From Luteococcus sanguinis (GTDB lineage: Bacteria; Actinomycetota; Actinomycetes; Propionibacteriales; Propionibacteriaceae): a DNA stretch of 49,250 bases. The notes under the pieces were generated by a model that was not told the origin of the DNA, made no database searches, and saw nothing but the letters and a program-made list of their open reading frames with translations. This document shows positions 8,956 through 16,694 of the stretch, one piece after another (the first letter of the stretch is position 1; each line of letters begins with the position of its first letter). Position numbers and translations under genes: made by a program. Location of the stretch: positions 1 through 49,250 of the forward strand of contig NZ_BAAAKI010000011.1 in the NCBI RefSeq assembly GCF_039527675.1, in the 5' to 3' direction.

Positions 8956-8993
8956 AAGTGGCGTTTTGCCAGTTGTTCTGACGGGCGCCACTT
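8956..8993. terminator. Hairpin downstream of the BlaI-type gene
   Basis: The inverted repeat AAGTGGCG (8956-8963) / CGCCACTT (8986-8993) lies about 90 bp past the stop of the minus-strand regulator at 9082. It is a plausible terminator. The rest of the interval 8849-9081 shows no gene. Confidence 0.4.
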
Positions 8994-9081
8994 TCCGTCC
9001 CGATTGCCGGTGAAGTCGTTGGGGTTCGCCATGGCAGGAAAAACCTTGATCGAAATCACCGCCCGCGCACACAGGCACGTT

Positions 9082-9402
9082 TCACAGAGCTGACCTACGC
9101 CCGATGATCTCCACCACACGCGGGGCGTCGGCGCCCGCCTCGTCCAGCAGCGCGGCCACGGCGGCGGCATAGGTCTCGGCCCTGCCCTGAGCCGGGGTGT
9201 AGAGCCAGAAGCGCTCGTCAGCTGGCTGTTCCCGCTCGACGACGTGCTTCTTGGCCAGCCGGTCCAGCACCGTCATGACGGTGGTGTAGGCCAGCTCTCG
9301 ATCACGGGTCAAGACCTCGTGCACGTCGCGCGCCCTCATCGGCTTTCCCTGTGCCCACAAGACATTCAAGACCGCCGTCTCGAGCTCCCCGAAAATCGCC
9401 AT
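9082..9402 (-). CDS. BlaI/MecI/CopY family transcriptional regulator
   Basis: From the ATG at 9402 this is a 106-residue winged-helix repressor (MAIFGELETAVLNVLWAQGKP, then ELAYTTVMTVLDRLAKKHVV as the recognition region). It ends shortly after the dimerisation helix, so it is slightly short for the family. The frame extends upstream to 9462, but that would run into cydA. BlaI proteins usually pair with an M56 peptidase sensor. None is seen nearby, and the gene is instead divergent from cydA with shared dyads in a 58 bp gap. That suggests control of bd oxidase. A TACACT box 6 nt before the ATG suggests a leaderless mRNA. Confidence 0.88.
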   Translation of the reverse strand: MAIFGELETAVLNVLWAQGKPMRARDVHEVLTRDRELAYTTVMTVLDRLAKKHVVEREQPADERFWLYTPAQGRAETYAAAVAALLDEAGADAPRVVEIIGRRSAL

Positions 9403-9408
9403 GGCGGC

Positions 9409-9447
9409 AGTGTAGGGAACACTTTTGAATGCTCCTACACCCCGTAG
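9409..9447. promoter_or_regulatory. BlaI-type operator dyads between blaI-like gene and cydA
   Basis: TGTAGG (9411-9416) and CCTACA (9434-9439) form one inverted pair. CTAC-ACCCC-GTAG (9435-9447) forms a second, tight dyad. TGTAG/CTACA half-sites are typical of BlaI-family operators. The first half-site overlaps the regulator's own -10 (9414-9409, minus strand). The second dyad lies in the spacer of the cydA promoter. Confidence 0.6.
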
Positions 9448-9460
9448 TACATTCCGCCCC
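9425..9460 (+). promoter_or_regulatory. cydA promoter, probably leaderless
   Basis: TTGAAT (9425-9430), a 17 bp spacer, TACATT (9448-9453), then 7 nt to the cydA ATG at 9461. No ribosome-binding site is present before the ATG, which fits a transcript starting at or next to the start codon. Confidence 0.65.
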
Positions 9461-10993
9461 ATGGACGCTCAGATCATTGCCCGATGGCAGTTCGGGATCA
9501 CGACGGTCTACCACTTCTTGTTCGTCCCGTTGACCATCGCCTTGTCGATGCTCGTCGCGGTGTTGCAGACGATCTGGTACCGCACCGGCAACGACAACTT
9601 CCTGCGCCTCACCAAGTTCTTCGGGAAGCTCTTCCTGATCAACTTCGCCGCTGGTGTGGTCACCGGCATCGTGCAGGAGTTCCAGTTCGGCATGAACTGG
9701 TCGGAGTACTCGCGCTTCGTCGGGGACGTCTTCGGCGCCCCGCTGGCGCTTGAGGCCCTGCTCGCCTTCTTCCTGGAGTCCACCTTCATCGGGCTGTGGA
9801 TCTTCGGCTGGGACCGCCTGCCCAAGAAGCTGCACCTGATGGCGATCTACCTGGCCGCGATCGGGACGATGCTCTCGGCCGTGTTCATCCTGGCCGCCAA
9901 CAGCTGGATGCAGAACCCGGTCGGCGCCACCTTCCGCAATGGCCGCGCGGAGCTCACCGACTTCGGGGCCCTGCTCACCAACCCGGTCTTCGTCGCCACC
10001 TTCCCGCACCAGATCGCTGCCGCCTACATGGTCGCCGGCGGCCTGGTCGCCGGCCTGTCCGGCTGGCACCTCGCACGCCTCAACAAGGCGCGCACGGACG
10101 CCCCCGCCGGCACCGACCTCAGCTACACCGGCACCCACGTCAAGGCCGAGCACGTCGAACGCGACGTCACCACCTGGCGCTGGGCGGCCAAGTTCGGCGC
10201 CTGGGTGCTGCTCGTCTCGTCCGTCGCGACGATGATCACCGGCGACCTGCAGGCCAAGGCGATGACCGAGGCGCAGCCCATGAAGATGGCCGCCGCCGAA
10301 GCCCTGTACCAGACCACGGACGAGGCCGGCTTCTCCGTGTTCACCATCGGCTCCCTCAACGGCGAGGACGAGCTGTTCAGCCTCCGCGTTCCCTACCTGC
10401 TCAGCTTCATGGCCACCGGCACCGTGCACGGCACCGTACAGGGCATCGACGATCTGAAGGCCCAGTACGCCGAACAGGGCTTCCTGCGCGAGGACGGCAC
10501 CAAGACCGAGCTGCAGGCCACCTATGCCGACATCCTCAAGACCCAAGACGTCAAGGTCACGCCGAATGTTCCGGTCACCTACTGGAGCTTCCGCCTGATG
10601 ATCGGCCTCGGTGCGCTCGGCGCACTGGTCGGCGCATGGGTCCTGTGGGCGCTGCGTGGTGGGCGCAACCCGATGCCGACCCGGCTGTGGCAGTGGTCGA
10701 TGGCCCTGTTGCCGTTCATGCCGTTGTTCGCGATCAGCTTCGGCTGGATCATGACCGAGATGGGCCGCCAGCCGTGGATCGTCGCCGGCGTGCTGCCCAC
10801 CCTGACCGCGGTCTCCCCCTCGGTCAGCCTCGGTGAGGCGATCTTGACGATGGTGCTGTTCACACTGATCTACGGCGTGCTCGCGGTCGTCGAGTTCGGC
10901 CTGATCCTCAAGTACAACCGTGCCGGGCTGCCCGAGGTGGCCCCCGTCGAGGTCATCGAGGACGAGGACGCCCCTCTGTCCTTCGCCTACTGA
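9461..10993 (+). CDS. cydA: Cytochrome bd ubiquinol/menaquinol oxidase subunit I
   Basis: CydA is the quinol-oxidising, haem-binding subunit of the bd oxygen reductase in the cell membrane. The 510-residue product starts MDAQIIARWQFGITTVYHFLF, with the haem-ligand histidine at position 18. It shows the QEFQFGMNW and GRQPWIV blocks of the quinol site and about nine hydrophobic segments. An in-frame TTG at 9425 is part of the -35 box, so ATG 9461 is the start. cydB follows after 12 nt, then the fused cydDC, giving a complete bd oxidase operon. bd oxidases serve respiration at low oxygen. Confidence 0.97.
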   Translation: MDAQIIARWQFGITTVYHFLFVPLTIALSMLVAVLQTIWYRTGNDNFLRLTKFFGKLFLINFAAGVVTGIVQEFQFGMNWSEYSRFVGDVFGAPLALEALLAFFLESTFIGLWIFGWDRLPKKLHLMAIYLAAIGTMLSAVFILAANSWMQNPVGATFRNGRAELTDFGALLTNPVFVATFPHQIAAAYMVAGGLVAGLSGWHLARLNKARTDAPAGTDLSYTGTHVKAEHVERDVTTWRWAAKFGAWVLLVSSVATMITGDLQAKAMTEAQPMKMAAAEALYQTTDEAGFSVFTIGSLNGEDELFSLRVPYLLSFMATGTVHGTVQGIDDLKAQYAEQGFLREDGTKTELQATYADILKTQDVKVTPNVPVTYWSFRLMIGLGALGALVGAWVLWALRGGRNPMPTRLWQWSMALLPFMPLFAISFGWIMTEMGRQPWIVAGVLPTLTAVSPSVSLGEAILTMVLFTLIYGVLAVVEFGLILKYNRAGLPEVAPVEVIEDEDAPLSFAY

Positions 10994-11005
10994 GAAGGAC
11001 GAGAC

Positions 11006-12070
11006 ATGTTGACGCTCATGCATACGCAGCCCACCGGCCTGCAGATGATGTGGTTCCTGCTGTCGGCCGTGCTGTGGCTCGGCTACTTCTTCCTGGAGGG
11101 TTTCGACTACGGCGTCGGGATGCTGCTGCCCGTCCTGGGACGCAATGAGGACGACCGCCGGGTGATGATCAACACCATCGGCCCGCTCTGGGACGGCAAC
11201 GAGGTCTGGCTGCTCACCGCCGGTGGCGCCATGTTCGCCGCCTTCCCCGGCTGGTACGCCTCCTTGTTCAGCGGCCTCTACCTGCCGCTCTTCCTCGTGC
11301 TCGTCGGCCTGATCCTGCGCGGGGTGGCGTTCGAGTACCGCGCCAAGCGGGACGATCTGCGCTGGAAGGCGGCCTTCGACTGGTGCGCCACCATCGGCTC
11401 CTTCCTGCCCGCACTGGTCTTCGGCATCGGCTTCGCGAACTTCGTGAAGGGCATCAAGGTCGGCTCCGACGTGCTCGTCGCCCAAGGCTTCTGGAGCCTG
11501 TTCAACCCCTTCGGCCTGCTCGGGGGCGTGTTGTTCGTCGTCCTCTTCCTCGCCCACGGTGCGGTCTTCATCGCGCTCAAGACCCGCGGGGACGTGCGGC
11601 ACAACGCCAACTCCTTCGCGACGAAGGCACAGCTCGCGGCAGCTGCGCTGATGGCGGTCTTCGTGGTCTGGCAGAACCTGGCCTGGCCCGCTGGCGACAG
11701 CAGCTGGCTGGGTTCGGCGGCCACCCTGATCTGCTGGTTGGCCGGACTGCTGGCGGTGGCCTGCCTGGTCACGTCCTGGCTGATGGCGACGAAGCAACGC
11801 GACGGCATGGCCTTCCTGTTCACCGGTCTGGCGATCGTCTTCCTGGTGGTGGACATCTTCGTGAAGATGTACGGCAACCTCGGCTTCATCAGCCTGGACC
11901 CCGCACACCCGCTCGACATGACGACCGCCTCCAGCTCCCCCTACACGCTGAAGATCATGACGATCGCAGCCTGCACCGCCGTGCCTGTCGTGCTCGGCTA
12001 CCAGGCTTGGAGCTACTGGGTCTTCCGTCGTCGGCTCAGCACCAAGAACCTGCCCCTCGCGGCCCACTGA
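11006..12070 (+). CDS. cydB: Cytochrome bd oxidase subunit II
   Basis: This 354-residue membrane partner of CydA begins with MWFLLSAVLWLGYFFLEGFDYGVGML, the usual CydB opening (QxxWFxL...GFDxGVG). The conserved GPLWDGNEVWLL follows, then eight or so further hydrophobic segments. It has a good Shine-Dalgarno site (GAAGGA) 7 nt before the ATG. It lies 12 nt after cydA and is cotranscribed with it. The end VFRRRLSTKNLPLAAH is the normal cytoplasmic tail. Confidence 0.97.
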   Translation: MLTLMHTQPTGLQMMWFLLSAVLWLGYFFLEGFDYGVGMLLPVLGRNEDDRRVMINTIGPLWDGNEVWLLTAGGAMFAAFPGWYASLFSGLYLPLFLVLVGLILRGVAFEYRAKRDDLRWKAAFDWCATIGSFLPALVFGIGFANFVKGIKVGSDVLVAQGFWSLFNPFGLLGGVLFVVLFLAHGAVFIALKTRGDVRHNANSFATKAQLAAAALMAVFVVWQNLAWPAGDSSWLGSAATLICWLAGLLAVACLVTSWLMATKQRDGMAFLFTGLAIVFLVVDIFVKMYGNLGFISLDPAHPLDMTTASSSPYTLKIMTIAACTAVPVVLGYQAWSYWVFRRRLSTKNLPLAAH

Positions 12071-12082
12071 GCCGATGCCTGG

Positions 12083-12130
12083 ATTGGTGCTGGACGAATG
12101 ATTGGTGCTGGATGACTGGATTGGGGCACT
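12083..12130 (+). repeat. Short tandem repeat between cydB and cydDC
   Basis: ATTGGTGCTGGA occurs at 12083 and 12101, and a degenerate third unit starts ATTGGGG at 12120. The period is 18-19 bp. It fills nearly the whole gap between the two genes. Confidence 0.6.
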
Positions 12131-12132
12131 GA

Positions 12133-15100
12133 GTGGCACGTCCGATTGATCCCCGCCTCGTGCGGCGCGGTAGGGCGACCAGGTTCTTCCTGGTCGCCCT
12201 CGCCGTCGTGGGGGTGGTCTCCACGATCGCGCTGATCGCGCAGGCGCGGTTGTTGGCCGTCGCCATCACGTCCGTCTTCGCGACCCACGAGCTGACCGGT
12301 CTGCCGACCTGGCTCGCCCTGCTCGCCGGGGTCTTCGCCGTCCGGGGCGTGCTCGCCTGGGCCAACCAGTGGCTCGCCCACCGCGCCTCCGCCGCGGTGA
12401 AGGCCGGCCTTCGCGAAGACCTGCTGCGCGCCCGACTTGCGCGTCCACTCGACCAGCGGACCTCCTCGTCCACGCTCGTCGGGCTGGTCACCACCGGCCT
12501 GGACGCGCTGGACGGGTACTACCAGAAATACCTCCCCCAGCTGGTGCTGGCCATTGTCGTGCCGTTGTTGATCATGGGCGTGATCGCGCGGGAGGACGTG
12601 CTGAGTGCCGTGGTGATCGCCGTGACACTGCCGTTGATCCCGGTGTTCATGGCGCTCATCGGCTGGACGACGCAGGCACAGGTCGCGCGCCGCTGGAAGG
12701 TGCAGGACCGCCTCGCGAACCACTTCGCCGATCTGGTCACCGGCCTGCCGACGCTGCAGGCCTTCGGACGGGCGCGCGGGCAACGCACTGGCCTGGCCAT
12801 CACCGAGGAGGCGAACCGGCGCGAGACGATGAAGACGCTACGGGTGAGCTTTCTGTCGAGCTTCGCCCTGGAACTCCTGGCCACCTTGAGCGTCGCGCTG
12901 GTGGCGGTGAGCGTCGGCTTCCGGGTGGTCTACGGGAACATGGGCCTGGACGAGGCGCTGTTCATCCTGGTGCTGGCGCCCGAGGCCTACTTGCCGATGC
13001 GGCAGGTGGGCACACATTTCCATGATGCGGCCGACGGGATGGCCGCCGCCGACCAGGCGCTGACGATCATCGAGGCCGCCGAGAAGGGTCCGGCCCCCAG
13101 CAGCGCGCCCGGGGCAGGCCTGTCCCTCGACCTGCGAAAGCTCGCCTTCTCCCACGGGAGCACCCCCGTGCTGGACGACTTGTCCCTGCGGGTCGCGCGC
13201 GGCGAGGTGGTGGCCCTGACCGGAGCCAGCGGCGGCGGGAAGTCGACCGCGCTGGCACTGGCGATGGGCTTCCTCGACCCTGCCGCCGGCACCGTCGCCG
13301 TCGACCGGACGCGCGTCGCGTGGGTCGGGCAGGAGCCCGGGCTGCTGCGCGGCGCGGTCGCTCGGAGCCTGCGGATGGGCGACCCTTCGGCCGACGAGGC
13401 GACGCTGCGGTCGGCCCTGGACGATGCGGGCGCACCGGGAATCGGCCTCGACCACGAGGTGGGCGACGATGCGCAGGGTCTCTCGGCCGGTGAGCGCCGC
13501 CGGGTCGCGATCGCGCGGGCCCTGCTGCGGATTCGCAGCGGCGCCGCCGACCTGTTGGTCATGGACGAGCCGACGGCGGGGTTGGACTCCGACACCGAGG
13601 CCACCGTGCTCCAGGCTATCCGCGCCAGTGGGGCCTCGGCGCTGGTTGTCAGCCACCGCCCCGCCGTGCTCGCGGCCGCAGACCGGGTCATCACCCTCGG
13701 CACCGATCGCCGACCGGCCACGAACGATCCCCGAGCCTGTCGAGGGCTCGTTGCGGCCACCCCCACCCAGAAGACCGAGCCCCGAGCCACCCCCAACGAT
13801 CCCCGAGCCGGTGGAGGGCTCCCTCCGGCCACCCGAGCCCAGGAACCAGCGACCTCCCAAGAGCTCGGACCCATCGCCCTGGTCCGGGACCTGTTGCGCA
13901 CCACCCCGGGAGCTCGGGGACGGTTCACGTTGACGATCCTGCTGGCAGCCCTGGCGTCAGGCGCCTCGGTGGCGCTGATGGCGGTCTCCGGTTGGCTGCT
14001 CAGCCGGGCGGCCGAACACCCGCCGGTGCTCTACTTGGAGGCCGCCGCGGTGGCCGTCCGCTTCTTCGGCATCAGCCGTGGTGTCGCCCGGTATGCCGAA
14101 CGCATCGTCGGCCACGACCTGTCGCTGCGGCTGCAGGGAGCACTGAGGTTGCGGTCCTATGACGCGCTGAGCCGCACCACCTTGCTCGGACGGCGCCGCG
14201 GGGACCTGCTCACCAGGTTGGTCGCCGACGTCGACGCGGTACAGGACGCGATCGTCCGGGTGGCGGTCCCGATGCTGTCCTCCGCGCTGGTCGTGTTGTT
14301 CACCTGCACCGGGCTGGCCCTGTTTGACCCGGCCTCGGCAGCGGTGCTGTTCACCTCCGCACTGGTTGCCTCGGTGCTGCTGCCATGGCTGGCGCAGGCC
14401 ACCAGCCGCCGGGCGGACGCGTCAATCGTCCCCGCCCGCGGCGAACTGGCCGACCGGGCCGACGAGCTCTCCCAGGCCGCCGCAGACGTGGTGGCCTTCG
14501 GAGCCACGGACGACCAGTTGGCCGAGGTGCTCGCGGTTCACCGTCGCCTCGAGCGGGCCGAACGCCGGTCCGCCTGGGTGCGCGGGCTGGCCACCGGCGG
14601 TCAGGTACTGGCGGCCGGTGCCGCGGTCATTGGAGCGCTGTGGTTCGGCGCCCACGCCGTGCACGACGGGCGGATGCGGGGTCGGGCCCTCGCGGTCGTC
14701 GTCCTCACCCCCCTGGCGCTGCACGAGGTCTTCGGGACCTTTGCGCTGGCTGGCCAGACGTGGACGCGCAGCCGCACGGCGTTGGCGCGGGTCGCACAGA
14801 TGCTGGCGGCACCCGCTGTCGGACGCGGCGACCGTCCCGAGGCCTCCGCCGCAGCCGAACCGTCGATCACCCTGCGCGATCTGTCGGCCGGGTGGCCGGG
14901 CCAGCCACCCGTCGTCGAACACCTGGACCTGACCGTGCGCGCCGGTGAACGCGTCGCCCTGGTCGGGCCCTCGGGCATCGGCAAGACCACGGTGCTGGCC
15001 ACCGTGATGGGCCTGATCGATCCGGTGGCCGGGGAGGTCACGACGTCCGGACAGGTCGGCTACCTGGCCCAGGACGCCCACCTGTTCGCCACCTCGATCG

Positions 15101-15480
15101 CGGAGAATGTGCGGATCGGCAACCGGGACGCGACCGATGACCAGGTACGCGACGCCCTCCGTGCAGCCGGAGTCGACCTCGACCCCTCGCGCCTGGTCAG
15201 CTGGCACGGCGGCTCACTGTCAGGCGGGGAGGCCCGCAGGGTTGCCCTGGCCCGCGTGCTGGTGGCGTCGACCACTCAGGCCCTGCTACTCGATGAGCCC
15301 ACCGAACACCTGGATGCCGAGACCGCCGAGGCACTGGTGGACGACCTGTGGCGGGCCACCGCCACCCGGGCCACAATCCTTGTCACGCACGATTCGCGAC
15401 TGATCCAGCGCTGCGACCGGGTGGTGGAGCTGCCCGGGCACGTCAGGGCCGATTCCATGCCCCGACCCGATCGCAGGTAA
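12133..15480 (+). CDS. cydDC: Fused CydD-CydC ABC transporter for bd oxidase assembly
   Basis: CydD and CydC form a heterodimeric ABC transporter that moves thiols (glutathione or cysteine in E. coli) or, in later work, haem, and is needed to mature cytochrome bd. Here both are one 1115-residue chain. The CydD half has a membrane domain at about 1-310, then GASGGGKST, LSAGERRRVAIARAL and LLVMDEPTAGLD. A Pro/Ala-rich linker runs from about 531 to 567. The CydC half has GPSGIGKTT, LSGGEARRVALARVL and ALLLDEPTEHLD. The GTG start at 12133 lies 62 nt after cydB. Fusion of the two is known in some actinobacteria. The linker is built from two copies of a dispersed DNA repeat. Confidence 0.95.
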   Translation: MARPIDPRLVRRGRATRFFLVALAVVGVVSTIALIAQARLLAVAITSVFATHELTGLPTWLALLAGVFAVRGVLAWANQWLAHRASAAVKAGLREDLLRARLARPLDQRTSSSTLVGLVTTGLDALDGYYQKYLPQLVLAIVVPLLIMGVIAREDVLSAVVIAVTLPLIPVFMALIGWTTQAQVARRWKVQDRLANHFADLVTGLPTLQAFGRARGQRTGLAITEEANRRETMKTLRVSFLSSFALELLATLSVALVAVSVGFRVVYGNMGLDEALFILVLAPEAYLPMRQVGTHFHDAADGMAAADQALTIIEAAEKGPAPSSAPGAGLSLDLRKLAFSHGSTPVLDDLSLRVARGEVVALTGASGGGKSTALALAMGFLDPAAGTVAVDRTRVAWVGQEPGLLRGAVARSLRMGDPSADEATLRSALDDAGAPGIGLDHEVGDDAQGLSAGERRRVAIARALLRIRSGAADLLVMDEPTAGLDSDTEATVLQAIRASGASALVVSHRPAVLAAADRVITLGTDRRPATNDPRACRGLVAATPTQKTEPRATPNDPRAGGGLPPATRAQEPATSQELGPIALVRDLLRTTPGARGRFTLTILLAALASGASVALMAVSGWLLSRAAEHPPVLYLEAAAVAVRFFGISRGVARYAERIVGHDLSLRLQGALRLRSYDALSRTTLLGRRRGDLLTRLVADVDAVQDAIVRVAVPMLSSALVVLFTCTGLALFDPASAAVLFTSALVASVLLPWLAQATSRRADASIVPARGELADRADELSQAAADVVAFGATDDQLAEVLAVHRRLERAERRSAWVRGLATGGQVLAAGAAVIGALWFGAHAVHDGRMRGRALAVVVLTPLALHEVFGTFALAGQTWTRSRTALARVAQMLAAPAVGRGDRPEASAAAEPSITLRDLSAGWPGQPPVVEHLDLTVRAGERVALVGPSGIGKTTVLATVMGLIDPVAGEVTTSGQVGYLAQDAHLFATSIAENVRIGNRDATDDQVRDALRAAGVDLDPSRLVSWHGGSLSGGEARRVALARVLVASTTQALLLDEPTEHLDAETAEALVDDLWRATATRATILVTHDSRLIQRCDRVVELPGHVRADSMPRPDRR
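13723..13834 (+). repeat. Two dispersed-repeat copies inside the cydDC linker
   Basis: Copy 1 (13723-13762) and copy 2 (13795-13834) share CGATCCCCGAGCC and GAGGGCTC cores and are spaced 72 bp, a multiple of three. They encode NDPRACRGLVAAT and NDPRAGGGLPPAT. A relative with about 21 of 25 matching bases in the core lies at 30838-30862 on the minus strand. The palindromic GAGCCTGTCGAGGGCTC core resembles intergenic REP-like elements of actinobacteria. Confidence 0.7.
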
Positions 15481-15492
15481 TGGCGTGGGTGA

Positions 15493-15621
15493 CAGAATGT
15501 GAAGCTCAAGATGACGGGCGTGGATGACCGGACCCACCTGCGGCGCATCCACCGCAAGCTCGGGGGGTCGAACCGGGTCGAGGCCATCGACCGCGCCCGG
15601 CTGATGGGGCTCGTGGACTGA
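15493..15621 (+). pseudogene. Remnant of a LuxR-type HTH regulator (C-terminus only)
   Basis: The frame reads THLRRIHRKLGGSNRVEAID followed by RARLMGLVD and a stop. This matches the end of a LuxR/MalT-type helix-turn-helix (commonly VKTHLRRIYRKLGVSSRAEAV). The frame opens only at 15493, so the N-terminal bulk and the first HTH helices are gone. It is a decayed gene end, though a tiny expressed ORF from ATG 15511 (36 codons) cannot be excluded. Confidence 0.6.
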
Positions 15622-15664
15622 AACCTCTGGTGGGAGCGCGCCGGGCTGGTGTTGAATCGGAGCC

Positions 15665-15973
15665 ATGCTCGTAGCCTTCTCTGTCGCCCCCTCGGGCGGC
15701 GAACAGCCCGATGCCTCCGTCCACGATGCCGTCGCAGCGGCCGTCCAGATCATCCGTGACTCCGGTCTGCCGAACCGCACCGACTCCATGTTCACCACGA
15801 TCGAGGGTGAGTGGGACGAGTGCATGGACGTCGTGAAGCGCTGCTGCGAGGCGGTCGGCGAGTATGGGACGCGCGTCTCGCTGGTGCTCAAGGCCGACAT
15901 TCGTCCTGGCTACTCGGGCGAGATGACCGCCAAGCTTGAGCGGCTCGAGGCCGCCATCGACGCCCAGAAGTGA
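15665..15973 (+). CDS. Thiamine-binding protein, MTH1187/YkoF-like (DUF77) family
   Basis: The product is 102 residues, the normal length for this family of small ferredoxin-fold proteins that bind thiamine and form tetramers. Features are MLVAFSVAPSGG at the start and the block MFTTIEGEWDECMDVVKRCCEAV. It is cytoplasmic. Its stop overlaps the following acetyltransferase start (GTGA), so the two are translationally coupled. The biological role of the family is poorly defined. It may buffer thiamine or its breakdown products. Confidence 0.85.
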   Translation: MLVAFSVAPSGGEQPDASVHDAVAAAVQIIRDSGLPNRTDSMFTTIEGEWDECMDVVKRCCEAVGEYGTRVSLVLKADIRPGYSGEMTAKLERLEAAIDAQK

Positions 15974-16563
15974 GTTCCCCCTCGTACACGATCCGGCTCG
16001 CGACACCGGACGACGCGCCCGGTTATGCCCACTGCTATGTCGAGAGCCTGGCGGAGACCTACGCGCACATCATGCCGCCCGAGTTCGCGGCCAGTCGTCG
16101 CGACGACATCGTCGCCGGCATCGAGGAGCATCGCACGGAACTGCAGCGGATGGCCGATGCGCTGGCCGACGGACGCGAACCCGAACGCACCCACTGGGTG
16201 GCGTTGGACGATGACGGCGAGGTGGCCGGGATCGTCAGCTCCGGGCTGGGGGTACCCCACTGGGAGAGTCACCTCTACGACAACCCGCCCCCGCCGGTGG
16301 AGCTGAACCTCGACCACATCTACACCCGCGCGTCCACCCACGGCACCGGCCTGGGCCAGCGACTGCTCGAGGCCGCGGCACCCGACGGACGCGGCGCCTG
16401 GCTGTGGATCCTGCGCGAGAACCCCCGCGCCGAGGCCTTCTACTCCCGCAATGGCTTCGTCCCCGATGGTTTGGAGGTGAACTGCGGGCCGGCGTGGTTC
16501 GGACGTCCGATGTTCCGGATGTGGCGACCCAATCCGTCCGTTCCTGCCACTCCGTCCGACTGA
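15970..16563 (+). CDS. GNAT family N-acetyltransferase
   Basis: This 197-residue protein has the GNAT fold: IRLATPDDAPGYAHCYVESL at the start, a central strand with WVALDDDGEVAGIVSSGLG, the acetyl-CoA loop THGTGLGQRLLEAA and the end AEAFYSRNGFVPDGLE. It would transfer an acetyl group from acetyl-CoA to an amine on a small molecule or protein. The acceptor is unknown. The GTG start at 15970 overlaps the previous stop by 4 nt. Confidence 0.88.
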   Translation: MSSPSYTIRLATPDDAPGYAHCYVESLAETYAHIMPPEFAASRRDDIVAGIEEHRTELQRMADALADGREPERTHWVALDDDGEVAGIVSSGLGVPHWESHLYDNPPPPVELNLDHIYTRASTHGTGLGQRLLEAAAPDGRGAWLWILRENPRAEAFYSRNGFVPDGLEVNCGPAWFGRPMFRMWRPNPSVPATPSD

Positions 16564-16610
16564 AAACCGGACGCCAGCTGCCCCATGCCGCACTCTTCAG
16601 GCCGCGCGGG

Positions 16611-16619
16611 TGCTAGTCT
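16611..16619 (+). promoter_or_regulatory. Extended -10 promoter upstream of the Abi gene
   Basis: TGCTAGTCT is an extended -10 element (TG, one base, TAGTCT at 16614-16619). No good -35 is visible. It would start a transcript near 16626, just before the hairpin region. Confidence 0.4.
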
Positions 16620-16625
16620 TTGAGC

Positions 16626-16675
16626 AATCGTTCAGCCCGCCCCGACTCTGGTCGGGAGTGGGCTGGATCTCTTTT
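16626..16675 (+). ncRNA. Candidate structured RNA upstream of Abi_2 gene (abiF-RNA-like)
   Basis: A two-part hairpin is visible. The inner stem is CCCGAC (16641-16646) / GTCGGG (16651-16656) with loop TCTG. The outer stem is CAGCCC (16633-16638) / GGGCTG (16660-16665). A TCTCTTTT tract (16668-16675) follows directly, as in an intrinsic terminator. An extended -10 lies just upstream. A conserved RNA called abiF has been described next to Abi_2-family genes, and this position and size fit. I could not run a covariance search. It might instead be a terminator or leader attenuator. Confidence 0.4.
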
Positions 16676-16694
16676 GACCACCGGAGCCCCGCAC

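Noticed and set aside
8956..9081. Possible small RNA between the flavin-reductase-like gene and the BlaI-type gene
   Set aside because: Only one modest hairpin and no convincing promoter. A terminator is the simpler reading.
9302..12139. 945-codon minus-strand frame opposite cydA-cydB
   Set aside because: It is the antisense of two certain genes. The His/Asp/Gln-rich low-complexity translation is typical of a shadow.
16620..16694. N-terminal extension of the Abi_2 protein from TTG 16620
   Set aside because: It would translate through the hairpin region. The family similarity begins at PKELKT, and a ribosome-binding site precedes GTG 16695.
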